This document shows, one piece after another, positions 35,098-47,409 of a stretch of 64,000 bases of DNA. This stretch comes from Powellomyces hirtus (lineage: Eukaryota; Chytridiomycota; Chytridiomycetes; Spizellomycetales; Powellomycetaceae), in the NCBI GenBank assembly GCA_025526995.1, contig JAHLKG010000012.1:186001-250000 (forward strand), read 5' to 3'. Position 1 is the stretch's first letter. Each line of letters opens with the position of its first letter. The notes beneath the pieces were generated by a model. The model saw nothing but the letters and a program-made list of their open reading frames with translations. It made no database searches and was not told the origin of the DNA. The position numbers were made by a program, and so were the translations under genes.

Positions 35098-35993
35098 TCA
35101 TTCGGAGTCAACCCATTCCGACGCAACCTAGAGATGAGGAATAGAGAGAGTTGGTTCGACATACATTTTGAAAGGGGTCATGCAGCGTTGCGCCATTACC
35201 CGGCCAAAGTAAGGAAGCTCGTATCGGTCAAGTGTCTCGCTATTCGTATACGCTTTGAACCTGCAAGAGATTTCATATTGCCATTAACAACTTGTACCTC
35301 CCGAGGATGATGTTAAGGTAGCGTGGCTCCGAATTGCTTACCCTAACCAGCCTGCAAGGCCGAGCTCGACAAGGAAGAGGAACCAAACCATGCCCATCGC
35401 GGAGAAGAGACTGAAGAAGAATTGTACAAGCTGAGGTAAACGACAAATGTCAGCAAACGCATCCTGCACTTGAAAGATAAGCTTCAACACGGACCAGAAG
35501 GCTGGTGAACGTCATTATGGATTGCCATGCGTGGAACCTATGTTGAGAATGAAGTAATCAGTAAGTAATTGGTAACCCTAAGGCCTGCCAGAAGCACGCT
35601 TCAGAAGCAACGGAGCATACCGAACATAGTCGTTCTTGGTTTCGACTATAATGAATAGAATCCCTGCATGGCATTTCAGCTATGCGATCAGATTCCCTCC
35701 CTTCTTCTGTAGGTTGCAAGACATGCGCACATACCAGTGACACACCCCAATGCATAACACAGCGCAGACTCAATGTCGATGCGTGCGCCCACTGACGTCT
35801 CGTATTTGTTGACCCTTTCAGCATCCGGAACACCCGCGCTTCCGGTCGGGTTGAAAGCAGCAGCAGCCGAAGACGATGAAGAACCAACTCCAGTTATCCG
35901 ACCTGGAGAGGCGGAACCTTGTTGGTAGAGGGATTGGCTTGCTCGCTGATCTGGCGGGGGTTGGTAAGGTGAAAAAGTGGATGGGCTGGCCAT
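35098..35993 (-). CDS. DUF4870/Tic20-like small membrane protein
   Basis: Exons (minus): 35993-35735, 35663-35621, 35537-35495, 35430-35342, 35260-35200, 35127-35098, giving 174 residues. Three exons are only 43, 43 and 30 bases. The N-terminal 70 residues are Pro/Ser/Gln-rich and cytosol-like. The membrane part runs YETSVGARIDIESALCYALG, GILFIIVETKNDYVRFHAWQS, LVQFFFSLFSAM and WFLFLVELGLAGWLG, then AYTNSETLDRYELPYFGR and VASEWVDSE. The NDYVRFHAWQS box is the landmark of the DUF4870/Tic20-like family found widely in fungi; the function is unknown. It converges on the kinesin and is divergent from IND1 (224 bp). Confidence 0.88.
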
Positions 35994-36217
35994 TTTGTGA
36001 GTAGGTGTCCTGAGAGGGATAAGAGTCGTAGGTTGGAAAAGGCGAGGTGTGGTATGTGTCCGAGACGGTAATATGTGTCGTTCAAGCGCAAAGTGTGCAG
36101 AAGGAAATGCAGGAGAGATGGGGCACTGCCAGAGCTTCAAGCCTCTTTCGTCACAAGCTCGCGACTTTTGATGTCACAGGCTCCGTCGCACCGGCCCTTT
36201 TGATACTGTTGGCAGAC

Positions 36218-37606
36218 ATGACGAGAATGATACTTCGAGGAAGTCAACCACTACGCAGGACCTTTGCTCAATGTTCGCATTGGCGAGCGTTTGTCACCTC
36301 CACATTTAATAGACACAATAATCCTCTGGTATTTAAAAAAAAAAAAAAAAACAGAAAAAGAAATGAAATTGTTCTTGACCTTCTTTGTTGCCTGCAGAAT
36401 CTTCCAAAGCCACACCCACCCTCTGGTCCTGCGCCCCGACGAAATGCACCACCACCGCCATCCGGGCCCGGTGCTCCAACGATTCCACGTATGCAACGCG
36501 GGCTGCCAACACGAACTCCTATTGATGGAGTGAAATATATCGTGGCTGTCGCCTCCGGCAAGGGCGGAGTAGGCAAGTCGACTACCGCAGGTATGTGGAT
36601 CCCATTTGCATGTCCTCCTGGCAACCGCGCTCTTTTCTTATTGTTGTACGCTTGGGACAGTCAATCTTGCAACAACGCTGAGCACGCACCTGAACCTCCG
36701 AACGGGATTATTGGACGCGGATCTGTTCGGGCCATCGATACCGCTGATGTTGAACCTGAGGAACCACGAGCCAGAAATGACGGAAGGGAACCTTCTGAAA
36801 CCGCTTGTCAACTATGGTGTCAAAACGATGAGCATGGGGTTCTTGGTACCGGAGGGCGATCCTGTCGTCTGGCGCGGGTTGATGGTATGCTTGAATTCAC
36901 GATACCGCGGCGATAAACCTACGGCCCACTGCCTTGAATACGTGGGATTCCTGATATTTACCGGGATCTTTGTAGGTCATGAAGGCATTGGAACAGCTCT
37001 TGCGTCAGGTGGACTGGTCGGGAACGGATGTTCTGGTGATCGACATGCCGCCTGGCACGGGTGATACCCAATTAACGATAACACAGCAGATTCCGGTTGA
37101 TGGTAGGCAAATGCACCTAAATCCTGTCCGATATTCTTGCTTCTCGTGACTAATGCTCTTTCGCCACTTTTGCTTTAGGAGCCATTATTGTATCGACCCC
37201 GCAAGATATCTCGCTGGCAGATGCCAAGAAGGGGGCTGCTATGTTTCAAAAAGTCAAAGTTCCTGTATGTGTGGCTCGACTGCTCGGATGCTCGCTCCTC
37301 GCAGAGATCACATCTGACCACTTTCGCTCTACCCAGATCCTAGGGATGGTGCAAAACATGTCGTTTCACATCTGTGAAAACTGCAATCACGTATCACACG
37401 TTTTTGGAAAAGGGGGAGTTGCCCGCACTGCAGCTGACATGAAGCTTGATGTCCTTGCGGACGTGCCGCTTCATTCCGACGTGTGCGAAACCTCTGATCG
37501 TGGGACACCTATTGTTATTTCCCAACCTAATAGCATACATGCTAAGGTGTACCGAGAGATGGGGCAGAAAGTATGGGAGAAACTCCAGAGCTTAGATAAG
37601 AAGTGA
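36218..37606 (+). CDS. IND1: IND1/NUBPL, mitochondrial Fe-S P-loop ATPase for complex I
   Basis: Exons 36218-36328, 36398-36590, 36661-36884, 36976-37102, 37179-37264 and 37337-37606 give 336 residues. The N-terminus is basic and hydroxylated ([13 protein letters not shown]), as for mitochondrial import. The Mrp/NBP35-type P-loop [10 protein letters not shown] lies at about 90-100, followed by [24 protein letters not shown] and [14 protein letters not shown]. The cluster-binding pair is C260 and C263 in [11 protein letters not shown]1 inserts 4Fe-4S clusters into respiratory complex I, so complex I is expected in this organism. The first intron (69 bp) contains a run of 17 A and no in-frame stop, so retaining it would keep the reading frame. 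Confidence 0.94.
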
Positions 37607-37894
37607 TGACTACAAAAATCAGCCAGAGTTGGCATTGGCTACATAGACGCCCGACAAGATTAGTTCAAGCTTCGCGCGGCCGTGGAAATTGAGTACCAAT
37701 TTATTATTTGCGCATGATTGCAAACAGGCGATACGCGAATAGGCGATTGCATTAGGCACAAAAGTGGCGGCGGGACAACGTGTACATGGGTGGGGTGCTC
37801 AGTACAGTTGTGGTTCCTGTCTCTCTTCCTTACGCGCGTCCCACTAGGCGCACGAAGGACGTCGGTTAATGGTAGTCGTTGGACAACTGGTAAA
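37607..37894. other. Convergent 3' ends of IND1 and the stress protein gene
   Basis: 288 bp without a gene. AATTTATTATTTGC occurs at about 37698-37711. No other structure is noted. Confidence 0.4.
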
Positions 37895-38525
37895 TCAGTC
37901 TCCCTTGACGATGATGACTGTTGCGGAGAGTTCGCGGGCAAGGAAATCAGAAACACTGCCGAGCAGGGCTCTGGTTATGAACAAGGATCAAAACAGATAA
38001 ACGATTAGTCAATGATCATTCACAGTCAATCCACCGAGCCATCGGACATCCCTTTTTATAACAAAAACGATAGTGTAGCACATCCACAACATACCTCTTG
38101 ACGGCACCAACGCTGCCCCTTCTGCCAACTATAACCGCCGTAGCATTTTCCTCCGTCGCAAGGGTTTTGATGGTGTCTCTCGGGTCGCCCTTGACGACGT
38201 GGGCCTTGACCTTCTGGCTTTCAACCCCGGCGTCTCCCCACGCATTGCGACACATTTCCCTCACGACCCCTTCCACCGTGTGCTCCAGCGTCTTGAGCAA
38301 CTCAGGCGACATGACATTCGTGTATCCAGCACCGGCGGCATTGGAGTCAAGAGACTTGGAAGCGTGAACTACGAGAAGAGTGTCCCCGGGCACGAGGAAC
38401 TGTCGCATTGCCCACCCGAGAACGGGGGACGATTGCAGACCATGTTTGGTGATGCTGTCGATTCCAATAATGATAGTGCGGTTCCCTGGCAGGGGAAGAG
38501 GCTGCGATAGATTGTGGGTAGACAT
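37895..38525 (-). CDS. Universal stress protein (UspA) domain protein
   Basis: Exons (minus) 38525-38095 and 37970-37895 join at phase 2 to 168 residues. The UspA fold is seen as strand TIIIGIDSI near the N-terminus, DTLLVVHASKS, KVKAHVVKGDPRDTI, then ATAVIVGRRGSVGAVKRALLGSVSDFL and final strand TVIIVKGD. The ATP-site loop normally reads G-2x-G-9x-G(S/T). Here the gap before GS is 10, a one-residue insertion, so nucleotide binding is likely but not certain. Role unknown; such proteins respond to stress. Confidence 0.9.
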
Positions 38526-38802
38526 ATTGATTCTTTTTCAATTCAAGGCGAGAGGGCCGTAAGAGCTGAACGTTTCGAGTCCGCGTCGGGGCTTTGCGGA
38601 GTTATCATGAGTCATCTCGCGTCGTGACGTTCAAGCCTGTAAATATCACGGAACAACAACACGAAACTTAGACAGTAATATGGGTTCCTTCCACGGAAAG
38701 TAATAAAAAAGATATGGTACATCACTATGAAATGTCATTGAATTGGATATGAGATGCAGAATGATATATTGGTTGATGTTTCATGCAAATACCCAAAACT
38801 TT

Positions 38803-41800
38803 CTATAATGTGATCCATCCCCCGACATCAAATGTAGATTCAATCTTCCTCGCCACAAAGCTTGGTATTCCATGTGTCAGCCAAAGCTTGCTCAGTTCAT
38901 CGTAACGCTTCTGGTTCAAGTACTGCGGGCGACCACGTCTATACATAAGTTCAGCGTTGGTCAGACTTTCTAAAAGAAGGCGAGCAGTGAAAGACGAGCG
39001 ACTCCGCTGCTGGCTTACCTCAACCCAACATCCACTTCGCCGTGTGAGTCAAGATATGGTGGATGGATGAAGCACCCGTTGTCGTTATGCATCAAGTAAA
39101 TGACGCATTTCTTGATGATGAAGTATATTCCAACGTCTCCACCACACCTGAAAAGCAGGAAATGGTGTTAGCTAAAGAGAGAATTGGGTCACGCAATGTT
39201 TCGCGAGTGCAAATTACCCTCTGGCATGTATGTGGCACTCGCCCTTGTCCTCTTCTTGGCAGCAATAGCTTTGACTGCACACAAATGTGCCGCAGAGCAA
39301 GCATAGGGCGGGATCGGTGGGAACCTGCTTGCATCGTTTGCAAATGCGACGGATCGACTCCTCAAACAGCGTGTCCAGGCGATGCGGTAGGGGTATCAGT
39401 GCCGGGATTCGCACTGTACATGTGGCAACATACAGTGGGGTCGTTGGTCGGACATATCGGATAGTGATGGCTCCTGGTGGACCAGATAGACTAGGGTGTC
39501 CAGGAGATGAGAAGTAAGGTGGATCGATGTCATGAAGCTGTTGACACCATCCTTCAATCAGATGGTAGTTGAATCCGGTCTCGAGGGTGTGCTTCTTCAC
39601 TATAGCGTTGATCTTCGGAAGGCGGAGGCACCGGCGGAGTCTTTCAATCTCATCCGGTTCATCTTGAATATTTAAAGTATCGAAGACTATGCCGCAGCGA
39701 GCCCACCCGAACAAGACACATTCGCGAGAAAATCCAAGAATACATGTGCTGACAAGTCGTTTCAGATGTCCTACACCGACGCGGTCCAGAACCTTGTCCG
39801 CAAGATCTTCACGAATCTTAAGGAGGGCCGTCAGGCCTTTGAAAAATGCCGACCACTCCTCATCTTCTTCGCGTTCGCCAGGATCTACTTCCAACCCTCT
39901 GAAGCCGACAGCTTCGACAACACTGATGAGCGTCGCAACGATCTCTCGAACATAAAAGACCGAGACCCACTCCCAAAAGGCGTCATCCCCTCCTTTCATG
40001 ACACCGACTCCAAACATAACTTCTCCCAAGGCGTCCATTCCGTCCATCATAAGGAATGGCGTCAGTGGAACAGTCTCGATCTCGCCATCCATAACCCCAG
40101 AGAATATGCTCCATATCAGCTCTTGTCCGCGTTCCTCCATTCGACTTTCGGAGCCTCGATTCCGTAATTCGGCAGCAGAACATGTCAACAGTCCTTCGCA
40201 TAGGACTCGTAGGAGGGTCAAAGCGTGGGATGGGACCTGCTCGGTAATGGAGAGGTTCTCGCCTTTGCTCCGGGCGGTAACTTCCAGGCACCGAACAGTG
40301 TATGCGATCGCATCCCACATTTCGATCATGCCTTCCATGCGGACCTCATGTGGTTCAGATCCCAAGGCCGCGAGCAGCGTGCGGGTCAAGCGACGATACA
40401 GGTACGTAGGATCCGATTGTGCTGTTTCGCGACCGCCACGATGAGGGGTGACGGCACTCATAAACTGGTGCAAGATTTCCCCTTCCGTATCTCCCACCTC
40501 GCCGCGGATCAAACCGTTCGCGAAATCACCCAATCCCCTTTCCCACCACTGATCCACAGTCACCTCTTCTTTGATCCGCACTATCTTTTCTTCTTTTGCA
40601 GCCCACAGAACGGGAACGAAGCAATTGCCCAGCGTTTTGCAAAGTGGACAAAGAAATTCATTACGTTCGATATCTTCAGGGTGGTTGCGGTTAGATTGGG
40701 CTTCATGTCGGCTCCTTATGGATGCATAGTACGAATGGAAACATGTGAGGTGCATCAAATGTCCGCATGTGGAAATGTATAGACCGATCTCTTCGTCAAG
40801 TCGGATATCTGATGGGACAAGGTCGTATCCAACTTCAGCGCATCGCAGTACGGTGCTGGGCTGGACAAGACCAAGAATGCCGTAAGTTTCACTCCCACCG
40901 GCAGTCTCTTCTTGACAGAAAATACAAGTGCCAGAAGGGTATTCCCATAGCCTGGTTTGCTCCTCAGGCTCGCTGTCGATATCCATGGAAGTGTCGTCGA
41001 TGTCCCAGCCCTCGTGTGAAGCGGCGTCCTCATCCATGCCTTTGGTAGCGGAGGCATCTGTCGCCTCGTCTTCGTCGGAGTCATCAACAGGGTTCTCCTC
41101 AGAAAATTTCTTCTGCGCTGCTGCAAACTGCGCCATGATTGCCGCTTTTCTCGCCATTGCCGCTGCCTTAGCATCAATCTTCTTCTTTTCGTTCACCTCC
41201 GCTTTCTCGATGTTCTTCTGCTGTTCGCCACCCCTTGTGGCTCTCCAAGCCTGGGTCAAAGATTGAGCAAGCTCACCTCCACGCTCTCCCACGCGCTCCG
41301 TAATCCATTCAATCTTGCGAATAGCATCTTTCAAATCGTCATCATCATTCTCCCGGTTGAGAACGCGAATTAGAAGCTCCAACAGCGTCAGCCTGTCGAC
41401 ATTGTCAAGAATAGCCACCTCGGTCGTGGCTACAAGCTTGGAGAACTCGTTTCCTACTCCATTATCAGTCGTCCGTTCTGCGACAAGGGCAAGCGCCAGT
41501 ATTTGTACAGCTTCGTTGACAACAGTAACGCTTCGCACGACACCGAAAAATACGTTCCAGATGGCAAAGAATACAATATGAATGAACACTTCACTCTGCA
41601 TCATCCTATTCAATTTGGCGAATCCCATTGCCGTGTCAGCGATTGTCTCCAATCTCGGCACCCACCAATCACCGGAGCTGTTCTTGTGTCTTGTCTTCAA
41701 ATGTGCTTCGACCTCCTCACGCTGATTTTTCGTGTAATGCCAAAACCAAGGGTCGACGTCTCCCCAGTTTTGATCCTTCAGAACATACACGCCGCTGTCT

Positions 41801-44800
41801 GTTGTCCCCTCAGGAAACTTGAAATCTGCAACAGTCTGCAGCACGTCATCGAAATCCTCGACCGAACTGACAAGACGGTCCAAAATCCGCCCGGACAGGT
41901 CTGAGTATGCAATTCCATGGGTTCCCGATACCGCCAGATGGTGTATGATCTCACGTTTGAGTTCAAGTGATGGTGGTAAGCTTATGATTCTGGAGCGTTC
42001 GCTGAACAAAGTAATTAGGACCTCGAGGAAATCTTCGGCTAGCAAGCCAATCTGTTCATCTTCCAGTCCCGTGACCCCTGCGCAGCCTCGAGGGTTTCCT
42101 TTGAACCATAATGCAAGATCATAGCGGTCTAACATGGCGGTTAAGAACATATCGGGGCCCGCAAGAACCAGGTAAGTTTGCAACAGGAAAAGATCCTGAT
42201 CGTAATGCTCGCGTAGAGTGGAACTGCGATAATGAGTAGCCTGGGCGCGCAACGTTAGGCCGTTGCGGACCCAAACTCCAGCTCTAATTTGCGAGAGCAG
42301 GACAGTTGTTTGTAATGGTGCCTCCATTATTCGGCTGACCCGTCGTAGATCGCCGACTGGCATGGACGAGGATCCACGAAAGATGTGCTCCAAAATAGTG
42401 AGGCCGTTCGGGTGTTCCCAACGAGCCTGCATCATGTCCCCAATCAGATAAGCCAAAAACCAGTGTAGTGGATGATGAAAGGACACTGCCTGGCTCGCAA
42501 CGTTGAAGAATGGGCTTCGGATTGGTTTCCCGGATATGAACTCAACCGTATGGCAACCGTCGCTGTCAGGTACACGGTGGTTCATGTTTACTCCAAGCCC
42601 GGCAGCGTGACCCTTCTGTCCAAGCACTTTTTCGACCTCTTCTTGCTCCTCCGCTTTACACCAAGCATCCAGGATTTCAATTGTTTTGATCGCTGCGTTA
42701 CAAAGATGGGTATGGTCTTCCTTCCACATGAGACATTCGGCAACCATATGAACCATTCTTCCCAACTGTAAGCTGAGGTTAAATGCCTGTATCCACTGCT
42801 CCTGTTCGTATTCGATGTGCTGTCGAGTATATCTGGTTTGTGGATGCATTGCTTGCCAGACGCGCAGAAGGTCTAGGAAGATGTCCAGAATTTCTGAATC
42901 TGACCCAAGGCCCTTTTGCTCTCCTTTGACTAAGCGCTGAGCTGACAAGATATAGCGAGAATCCTGGAAAAGATGCCAGTCACGTCTACTCCGAGCCGCT
43001 TGGGAATCGCATCCCAGTTTTGGGTATCGAGTGCAGGTCCACTCCCGTGCGTTCTTGGCTGCGAGGTGAAAGTTCTTCAGCGGAAATCTTTCTGGTAACA
43101 CTTCCGAGAGATAGAATGCCTTCATGACGTGGAAAATTGTTGAGAGAAGACTTGTTCGTGTCGCTAAGTAATGCCCTATAGTAGGTACAGTAAACAACTG
43201 AACCGAGAAATTAATGATGGAGAGGTCAGGTTCTCGGTCGTGAAGAAGGTAGTTCGTTATGAGCGGAAGGTAGGAGTATGCGAAGCGGACCCCTTTCCAA
43301 AGCGGTACATGAGAACAGATATCACCGCAAAAACGTCGGAGACTTTCTAACATACCCATTAGCTTCTTGAAATCGTCACCGCTGACGATCATGGTCCCGA
43401 TGTATAGCTCCCGAGAGGAGTTCCGCGCTCGTTTCCACATTTTGATGTCTGATAGTATTAGATGATCAATCCGGAGTTTCATCTCGGTGCTTGTTAGGTC
43501 CACATCCGGCGTGAATGCGAGGTCGCCTCTCCCGATACTAACTCCTGCAGCATTGAGGTCACCATTTTCAGCTATTTCAGCTAATTTCTGAACAAGAATT
43601 CGCTTAAACTCCCTTCGTGGTGCGAACAGCTCCTCGCAGATCGACCGTTGAATCACCGAAGCAATGGCCTGGTATGAGGAGTCGCCATGCGATCTCGAAA
43701 CATTCACTTGCTTCGATACATCCTTCAGCCAATCGATCAAAACACCAGCAATCTCTTCGCGGAACGTCTCACGCGCGGAACGGATGGATACAGTCAGCCC
43801 TATAGACGAGATAATCCTAGAGATCCTGAAAAGCTCCTCCGGTTCCACAGACACTCGCAAAACTTGTCTACCCTTATAGAGAAAAAGTTCAGAAGGTACA
43901 CTTGGGTCTCATGACTGCACAAGGAACCTACATGGAAGTCCACCGTTTCTGCCACAGCCTTGGCCTCGTCAACCGAAATATCCATAGCTTCTTTTACTTG
44001 ATCTATAACTTCGTTAAACGAGTGCGTTTCATCATTCCACAGAACCAAGGAGTGGTAGTATCGCGCGGATCCTGATCCAATTGGAGAAGTTTCGAGCTCT
44101 CGCACTTCAGGTGGGTCGGCGCTTATGAATGCGGAGTGCTCCGATGGCAGGGGTACCGATAGCTTAGATGGAGAGTCACAGAAGGTGTCGATCATAAAAT
44201 CAAGGACCGTGGATATAGTGCTACGCATTGACGTTACAACTGCCTGCGTCGACTATTAGTTCAAGTTATCGAAATGCCAGAGCCATCTGCTTTACCTGTG
44301 GCAGTTCATTCAGACCACGCTGTGATTCGCTTCCATCGAGTGATGCTGTTGGGGAACGAGGGGCCGTGGCGTGGCTGAGATCACCAGTATGGTATTTGCA
44401 TATCACTGGAGCTTTCCACGCTTCCGGGTCATTGCAATCGCAACAGCCACCATGACCCGACGCTATCGAAAACGATGTATCATGGCCTTCATGGTTTGTT
44501 CCGTGAAAGCAAGCTGAGCATAGCACACAAGTTTCATCAAGAGCGCAATTTCTACACAAAGAATTGTAAAACATCTGACGGACGTCGTGATCGAGACGAG
44601 ATGGGTAACGCACCTGCAACGATAGACTCCTTCCCCTTTCTTAAACACATGCCCGCATGCCTTTCCCCTCTGCGATTCCTGATATTCCGGGCCAAAATTG
44701 TTGATCTCGTCTGGACTAATAATAGTTGAGCCCTGATCAACGGGGAGCATTTCGCCCGGCGATTGCAGCCTCCCCGGTACAGTCTCGGAACCAAAAAATG

Positions 44801-44999
44801 CTTCCGGCGAGACTGCTCCAAAACAAAGCCTTTTGTTTACAGTCCGAAGGACTTCATCTATCACTTCTGGTTTCAGTGGGAGATCATAGCGATAGTGGAA
44901 GGGGGTGTTGTGAAGAAATGTGTACAGCTGATCGTCGAAAAATGGAATATCTGAAGTCGGCGGTGGGAGCGTAGTGCTATCTGATGTATCGGTTGACAT
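38803..44999 (-). CDS. UBR1: UBR1-type N-recognin E3 ubiquitin ligase
   Basis: Exons (minus): 44999-44614, 44551-44296, 44243-43932, 43872-39218, 39147-39019, 38938-38803, giving 1,957 residues, the usual size. The UBR box (about 113-185) spans the first splice: [14 protein letters not shown], then [16 protein letters not shown], then [13 protein letters not shown], the zinc fold that reads basic N-terminal residues. A ClpS-like segment ([19 protein letters not shown]) follows, for bulky N-terminal residues. A central RING-H2 (about 1,300-1,400) has [21 protein letters not shown] and [13 protein letters not shown]. The end has the autoinhibitory domain with [18 protein letters not shown] and [14 protein letters not shown]. 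It degrades N-degron proteins. Exon 4 alone is 4.7 kb. Confidence 0.96.
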
Positions 45000-45302
45000 T
45001 TGGGTTCCAGCGGAAGTTCTCTAGCCCTTCTATATGAAAAAGTGTAGGTGGTAATTTGAGGAATTTCTTAAATGAAGAAAGTGTTAACAATGTTTGTCAC
45101 GGAACAACAGCTGACGGGCACGGAGCTGTTGAATGACTCACATTGTTGCTTACCAATCACAGATATGCTGACGTGATCAGGTCTCCACTCCCTCCGCACC
45201 CCGTCAAGAATGTGTCGCAAGTTCCTATCAGCTTAGGTATGGTTAGGCTATTAGTTGCTATGGAACTCTAACATAATCTCGTTACAACTAAGGTGAAGGA
45301 CC
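45000..45302. promoter_or_regulatory. Divergent promoter, UBR1 and armadillo protein
   Basis: 303 bp between the two ATGs. CCAAT occurs on the plus strand at about 45153 (TTACCAATCACAG). No TATA box is seen. Shared control of the two genes is inferred from position only. Confidence 0.4.
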
Positions 45303-47409
45303 ATGTCTCTCGAAGGAAAGCAGGTTTGCATGAGCGTCTTGCATGATTTCTGGACACTCCAGATTGGCGAATCTAATCCTGTTGCCACCACAAGTTGGGT
45401 CTTTGGCTAGAAACACCGCAAGTCAAGACATGGTTGACAGATCTCGCCACTCGCTCTCATCCACTTCAACAAGAAAAGGTTGCCAAGGACCTTTTGCTAT
45501 TTCTTCGGCCCCCACAAAATGCCCCAATGGTGGGAGAAGATTTCGAACTACGAAAGGCGGAGATAATGAAGATATTGTTGCTGCTGCGGTCAGACATGCA
45601 CAATGAAGAGATTCTCGAAGCTGCAATCTTACTCATAACCTGCTTTATACGCGGGACAACGCCCGGAACAACCGCCAGGATTTTGGCGCTGATGACGGCC
45701 GATGTATACAAAAGGCTTGTCTCCATAGTTGTGAGTTCACAAAATTATAGCGGACCACAAGCGGCGGCATTCCGATTCTTTGTTGAGTACGCAACGTATC
45801 AAGAAGCCGCCATAGACACCTTTGTTGGAGCACACGAGGCAGGGGTCGAGGGTTCAACGGCAATGAGCGAATGCATCTCGGCTCTTGATCCGCAAAACAA
45901 CAAGTCCTTAGGCGTTCGCTTCTGGGCGCTGGAAGGGCTTGTGATTGTATCTGGACATTCGAACCTTCGATCCATATTAATTGGTGCAGGCATTCTGCAC
46001 ACGCTAGCTGATTCGACAATCCAGCTATGCAATGACACCAACTTTGCCAACTTGAAGGAGACAGATCGCCGATACTACACTCCGCGAATCCTGAAAACCA
46101 CTGCCCGACTTGTGAAACATTTGACTGCACATTCGGAGGAGAACAAGAAGGTAAAAAATTTCCGCAATTGGACCGGAAAAGGAGGAGCTCAGATGAACAA
46201 CTTCTTCTATTGAAGTATCTACTGCTCAAAGGGATATTGTCAAGCATACGATGGATTCTGCAAAGGCCGGACGTGGATGATGTCAAGATCGAGGTTCGTT
46301 TGAGATGACTTCTTTTCCACCACGGAATGACTCACTTCCAGATTGATCAGGCTCTTCACGCGTTTGCAAACCTGGTCATTGAACCATCTGACACGTTGAT
46401 GTCTGCGATTCCAGCTTTGATTGGAATCCTTTCATGTGGCTCTTCTGCGCATAGTGAAGGGTCACTCCGATGTATTCGAAACATTCTAGTTCGAGGAGGA
46501 CGCAACGCTCAAGACATGGTCATGCGTGAAAATGGAATCTCTCTCATTATTCCACATCTGGAAGCCAAAGCTAGCGATAATCAGCTGCACAGTCTTATCT
46601 GCATACAGATTTTGTCACTCCTCCCAGATGCTCGCAAGGAAATCGCGGCCAAAAGCCTCAGACTTCTGCTCACGTTTATTGACCCTGCTCAAAAGGCGGA
46701 CCAAAAAGTCACTCACCACTCGTTATGTACCTTGACCAATCTTGCCCTAACGGACACGGTAGCTCAGGACATCACTACTGCAGGCTCGACACACATGTTC
46801 GCAAACATATTCCACTCAGTTGGCAACAAGCAGGACAACCTTGTGAATTCCTTAAGCCTCTTGAGAAACCTCTGCATCGACACGCCATCATGTCTCTCCA
46901 TCGCCTCACTCGGTGGAACTCTCCTCTTTGAAATCCTCTTCACCACCCGCAACGCACAAATTCGGAAACTCGTCATGAGCATCCTTCGCAATTTGATTTT
47001 GCAAAACACATACTGTCGCATTGAATTCTGGGAAGCCTCCGGTTTCTTGGATGAGCTTATTGTCGATGTAACTTCTACGGACGCAGACCTTCAGCTGTAC
47101 ACGGTGGAAATAATTTGGAGTTACATCGCGTCAAATCGAAAACGAGCGAAGATTCTCGCCGATATGGATGCGATGAATGCCCTTCTGCTGCCGATGGAGC
47201 GAGAAGGACTCGTCGCACAGCTGGCAAGCAAGTGTTTTCTGCGACTGAAAGAAGTGGCAACGAGCATAGACGTCTGGAAGCTTATCTTGGCTGAGTGGAA
47301 CGAGGCAGACCTGAAAGAGGAACAAGGACGCAAGAAGGGACGACGGAAGAAGGGTCGTGGTTCCTCAAAAGCTACCGCACCGCAACCTAGAAGTAGATTT
47401 AACAGATAG
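45303..47409 (+). CDS. Armadillo-repeat protein with an apparent frameshift
   Basis: A short first exon, 45303-45323 (MSLEGKQ), probably joins 45395-46150. A third block is coded at about 46151-46293 and a last exon at 46342-47409. Armadillo-like helices are seen throughout: GVRFWALEGLVIVSGH, ALHAFANLVIEPSDT, SLRCIRNILVRGG, HHSLCTLTNLALT, NSLSLLRNLCIDTPS, KLVMSILRNLILQN. The C-terminus is very basic (GRKKGRRKKGRG). The frame that fits the third block (KYLLLKGILSSIRWILQRP) is one base off the preceding exon, and no AG acceptor repairs it. A missing A in the A6 run at 46153-46158 would. I cannot name the family; GID/CTLH subunit ARMC8 is one armadillo possibility, unproven. Confidence 0.75.
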
